Shown here in pieces: positions 5,002 to 7,566 of a DNA stretch of 7,566 bases (within the stretch, counting starts at the first letter, position 1; every line of letters begins with the position of its first letter). This DNA is from Collinsella aerofaciens (GTDB lineage: Bacteria; Actinomycetota; Coriobacteriia; Coriobacteriales; Coriobacteriaceae). The notes below the pieces were generated by a model, which was not told the DNA's origin, made no database searches, and was given only the letters and a program-made list of their open reading frames with translations. The translations under genes were made by a program, and so were the position numbers. Location: the NCBI GenBank assembly GCA_030841765.1, contig JAUUSS010000105.1, positions 1 to 7,566 on the forward strand, read 5' to 3'.

Positions 5002-7218
5002 ATGGAACAACTCTCGCAATCGGGCTCGCGCGGTCGACGCCGCACGGGCAACGAGCCGGCGCCGCACGAACGCGTGAAGGGCGAACGCCGTGCCAACGAA
5101 CCGCGACGCACCGTGAGCTCCCATCGTGCTTCTGCCAACAACGCGGGCCGCGCCAACACTCCCGCCGCGGAGCAGACGCCTGCTCGCCCCAAATCCCGCT
5201 ACATCCCTGCCCTTGACGGCCTGCGTACGCTCGCCGTCGTCGCGGTGGTGCTCTATCACCTTAACCTCACGTGGGCGCAGGGCGGCCTGCTTGGCGTCAC
5301 GATCTTCTTTGTGCTTTCGGGCTATCTGATCACGCGCTTGCTGCTCAACGAAATCGCTAAGACCGGACGCATCGACCTTAAGAGCTTCTGGATTCGCCGC
5401 ATCCGTCGCCTGGTCCCCGCCGTGGTAACCGTCGTGGTGGTGACCTGCGCGCTGTGCACTCTCTTTAACCACGTGATGCTCACCAAGATGCGCCCCGACA
5501 TCCTGCCGTCGCTGCTGTTCTTCAACAACTGGTGGCAGATTGCCCAAAACGTCTCGTACTTCAATGCTCCGGGCGACCCCTCGCCGCTCACGCACTTTTG
5601 GTCGCTTGCCATCGAGGAACAGTTCTACCTGATTTGGCCGCCACTGCTGTTTGCCATGGTATCCATGCATGTGAGCAAACCCAACACGCGCCGCGTGGTT
5701 CTGGGCCTTGCCGTGGTATCTGCCCTAGCCATGATGGTGCTTTACGACCCTGCCGCCGACCCCAGCCGCGTGTACTACGGCACCGACACCCGCGTGTTCT
5801 CGCTGCTGCTGGGTGCCTGGATGGCCTTTATCCCCGATCGCGACCTGGCGCCGGTGCGTCTCGCTCATCGTTTGGGGCTCAATCGCCTGGCTGGCGCCGC
5901 CAAGCACGGCAAGAACGCCGAGGGCAAACCTGGCGAGAAGGCCGACGAAGCAGCCGAGACCGCCCCGGCACAGCCGAGCGCCCTCGTGCGTTTTTGGTCC
6001 TCGCCCGCATCCATCGATGTGTTGGGCGTCGTGGGTCTGGTTGGCCTTGCCGCCATGGTCGCGCTCACCAACGGCTACACCGCCTTCCAGTATCGCGGAG
6101 GCACGCTGCTGTGCTCGATCCTCACGCTCATGGTCATCGCGGCCTGCGTGCAGCCCCAGGAAATGGTTGCCCGCGCGCTGTCCGCCGAGCCACTCGTGTG
6201 GGTTGGCAAGCGCTCCTACAGCATCTACCTGTGGCACTATCCGCTGCTGCTCCTCATGAACCCGGTCGCCAACATCAACGATACGCCGTGGTGGCAGTAC
6301 ATTTTGCAGGTGTTGTTGGTGGTCGCCGTGGCAGAGTGCTGCTATCGCTTTATCGAGACTCCGTTTAGGAAGGGCGCCTTTGGGCGCACCGTCGCCGAAT
6401 TCCGCGATGGCACCACCACGCCCGCCAACTGGGCACGCACGCACATCCCTGTCTGCGCAGCCTGCGCTGTCGTGTTGGTCGTTGCACTGGGCGGCCTGAT
6501 CTTTGTGCCCGAGACGTCTGCGCTGAGCGGCGAGGGCGCCGAAGTTCTGAACAAGGAAGCCAAGAACACCGCGCCCACCGACCAGCAGGCGGCCGACGAC
6601 ACCGACAAGGACAACGACGGCTTCCCCGATGGCTCCTACGATCTGCTTATGATCGGCGACTCCGTGTCGCTGCGTGCCGTGGACACCTTTGACGGCGTGT
6701 TCCCGCACAGCCATATCGATGCCGAAAAGGGCCGCCAGTTCGATGCGGGCCGTGCGACATTTGAGGGCTATATCCAGCAGAACCTTGCCGGCAAGATCGT
6801 GGTCTTTGCCCTGGGCACCAACGGCTTGGTAACCGACGACCAGATCGACGCCATCATGGCCGATGCAGGAGATAGGCGTATTGTGGTGTTTGTGAACACG
6901 CGCAGCCCGCAGCCGTGGGTTGGCTCTACCAACCAGGCCATCGCCAACGCCGCTACGCGCTACAAGAACGTGCGCGTTATCGATTGGTACGGATACAGTG
7001 CCAACCGCAACGACCTGTTCGATGGCGATGGCACGCACCTATCGACCACTGGCGTGACTGAGTACCTCAACTTGATCCACGATGCCGTCAAGAAGGACCT
7101 GCCCGTACACCCCGAGGATCACGTCAACGATCCGCAGCCGGCAGCCGTCAAGTCTGCCACCGACGCACTCGTCAATGCGCTCGCTCTCAAGCCGCACAAG
7201 CTGGGCACCGACAAGTAA
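5002..7218 (+). CDS. OatA-type membrane O-acyltransferase with C-terminal SGNH domain
   Basis: This 738-residue protein is probably a cell-wall acetyltransferase. In OatA-like proteins the membrane domain passes acyl groups outward and the external SGNH domain attaches them, classically to the C6 hydroxyl of MurNAc, giving lysozyme resistance. Residues 1-66 are a basic, Arg-rich cytoplasmic tail. The acyltransferase-3 domain spans about 67-455, with ALDGLRTLAVVAVVLYH (H86), FFVLSGYLITRLL, and THFWSLAIEEQFY (H198, E205, E206). A charged loop lies at about 290-328. A last membrane helix (about 483-502) leads to an external linker and the SGNH domain at about 546-700. That domain has GDS (S554), GTN (605-607) and D676-G-T-H679, so the catalytic Ser-His-Asp set is intact. 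The linker contains DTDKDNDGFPD (533-543), which fits a calcium loop. The Shine-Dalgarno sequence is weak (GGATGATG at 4990-4997). The substrate could also be another surface polymer. It appears monocistronic. Confidence 0.9.
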   Translation: MEQLSQSGSRGRRRTGNEPAPHERVKGERRANEPRRTVSSHRASANNAGRANTPAAEQTPARPKSRYIPALDGLRTLAVVAVVLYHLNLTWAQGGLLGVTIFFVLSGYLITRLLLNEIAKTGRIDLKSFWIRRIRRLVPAVVTVVVVTCALCTLFNHVMLTKMRPDILPSLLFFNNWWQIAQNVSYFNAPGDPSPLTHFWSLAIEEQFYLIWPPLLFAMVSMHVSKPNTRRVVLGLAVVSALAMMVLYDPAADPSRVYYGTDTRVFSLLLGAWMAFIPDRDLAPVRLAHRLGLNRLAGAAKHGKNAEGKPGEKADEAAETAPAQPSALVRFWSSPASIDVLGVVGLVGLAAMVALTNGYTAFQYRGGTLLCSILTLMVIAACVQPQEMVARALSAEPLVWVGKRSYSIYLWHYPLLLLMNPVANINDTPWWQYILQVLLVVAVAECCYRFIETPFRKGAFGRTVAEFRDGTTTPANWARTHIPVCAACAVVLVVALGGLIFVPETSALSGEGAEVLNKEAKNTAPTDQQAADDTDKDNDGFPDGSYDLLMIGDSVSLRAVDTFDGVFPHSHIDAEKGRQFDAGRATFEGYIQQNLAGKIVVFALGTNGLVTDDQIDAIMADAGDRRIVVFVNTRSPQPWVGSTNQAIANAATRYKNVRVIDWYGYSANRNDLFDGDGTHLSTTGVTEYLNLIHDAVKKDLPVHPEDHVNDPQPAAVKSATDALVNALALKPHKLGTDK

Positions 7219-7241
7219 CCTGCAGCGCAAACTTCCCACAT

Positions 7242-7279
7242 CCGGAGGGGGTGTCTGCCACGGCAGACACCCCCTCCGG
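7242..7279 (+). terminator. Very strong hairpin after the acyltransferase gene
   Basis: CCGGAGGGGGTGTCTGCC (7242-7259) and its exact reverse complement (7262-7279) form a perfect stem of 17 usable pairs with a four-base loop. It starts 23 bases after the stop codon. It very likely ends or protects the 3' end of the mRNA. It has no T-run on either side, so intrinsic termination is not assured, and it could instead be a dispersed palindrome. Confidence 0.6.
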
Positions 7280-7566
7280 CAGTTAGGGACACTCCTGGCG
7301 CAGCCAATGAAGACCTCTACGGATGAATTCCAGGCCGCTCCGTCGCTCCAGACATCGTTTCCGCGCCTCGTGCCTGCCCCAAACAATCAAAACAAGCCCT
7401 TTTCGCCGCACCCTCAAAGGTCTGTGGGCAAAAAAGGGCAAATATGAGTACTGTTACCATTTTAGTAGCAGGCAAAACCACCCAAAATGACGTCCGAGCG
7501 ACCCCTACAACGGTCGCGCGCGCAGACGTGGTGTAAGAGCGTCCTGAGGTCCGTCGCTGCAAGTCC
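7280..7566. other. Right-edge intergenic region without a convincing gene
   Basis: These 287 bases follow the strong hairpin. The reading frames that cross them lack ribosome binding sites and recognisable motifs. From about 7427 the sequence becomes AT-richer. CTGTTAC (7451-7457) and GTAGCAG (7465-7471) can form a seven-pair hairpin with one G-U pair. GCGACC (7498-7503) and GGTCGC (7512-7517) form a second one. A 30-codon frame, ATG at 7444 to TAA at 7534-7536 (starting MSTVTILVAGKTT), covers both hairpins but has no Shine-Dalgarno sequence. The segment may be a dispersed intergenic repeat or a leader of a gene beyond the window. Confidence 0.4.

Noticed and set aside
5725..7038. 437-codon open frame on the minus strand
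   Set aside because: It is antisense to the acyltransferase gene, whose catalytic motifs are intact. Its translation is His-, Gly- and Val-rich with no recognisable domain.
7317..7562. 81-codon open frame on the minus strand at the right edge
   Set aside because: No ribosome binding site or motif is seen, and the frame crosses the structured AT-rich segment without a matching change in codon use.

Overview
The window looks like chromosomal DNA of a high-GC actinobacterium, most likely class Coriobacteriia and plausibly Collinsella. That placement is inferred from GC-rich third codon positions, the mix of genes (luxS, an OatA-like acyltransferase, ribose salvage) and the style of the intergenic palindromes. 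No rRNA or marker gene is present to prove it.

Region 1 (1-1485) is accessory. One AAA+ ATPase gene (183-1289, +) lies between two direct copies of a 69-bp sequence (1-69 and 1423-1491, one mismatch). The left copy continues into a frameshifted remnant of the last codons of a DUF4867 gene. The right copy continues into the intact DUF4867 gene. A third, related dyad (1341-1395) sits inside a larger REP-like palindromic block just after the ATPase. The layout suggests that the ATPase arrived as a cassette at the 3' end of the DUF4867 gene.

Region 2 (1486-4813) holds four genes, all on the minus strand. In order of transcription they are a ribokinase (3851-4813), a nucleoside hydrolase (2846-3820), luxS (2255-2743) and the DUF4867 gene (1486-2130). 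The first two are 30 bp apart and form a salvage pair: the hydrolase frees ribose from nucleosides and the kinase makes ribose 5-phosphate. luxS follows after 102 bp that contain a long inverted repeat. luxS ends in a recognisable intrinsic terminator, and DUF4867 has its own candidate promoter.

Region 3 (5002-7218, +) is one large gene, divergent from the ribokinase. It encodes an OatA-type membrane acyltransferase with a C-terminal SGNH domain, probably a cell-wall O-acetyltransferase. It carries a calcium-loop-like motif just before the SGNH domain. A very strong hairpin follows it.

Region 4 (7219-7566) has no convincing gene. It holds that hairpin and, near the right edge, a structured segment with two further small hairpins and an unproven 30-codon reading frame.

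I see no rRNA, tRNA, CRISPR array, transposase or phage gene. No complete new multi-gene system is evident. The least explained part is the repeat-flanked solitary ATPase.
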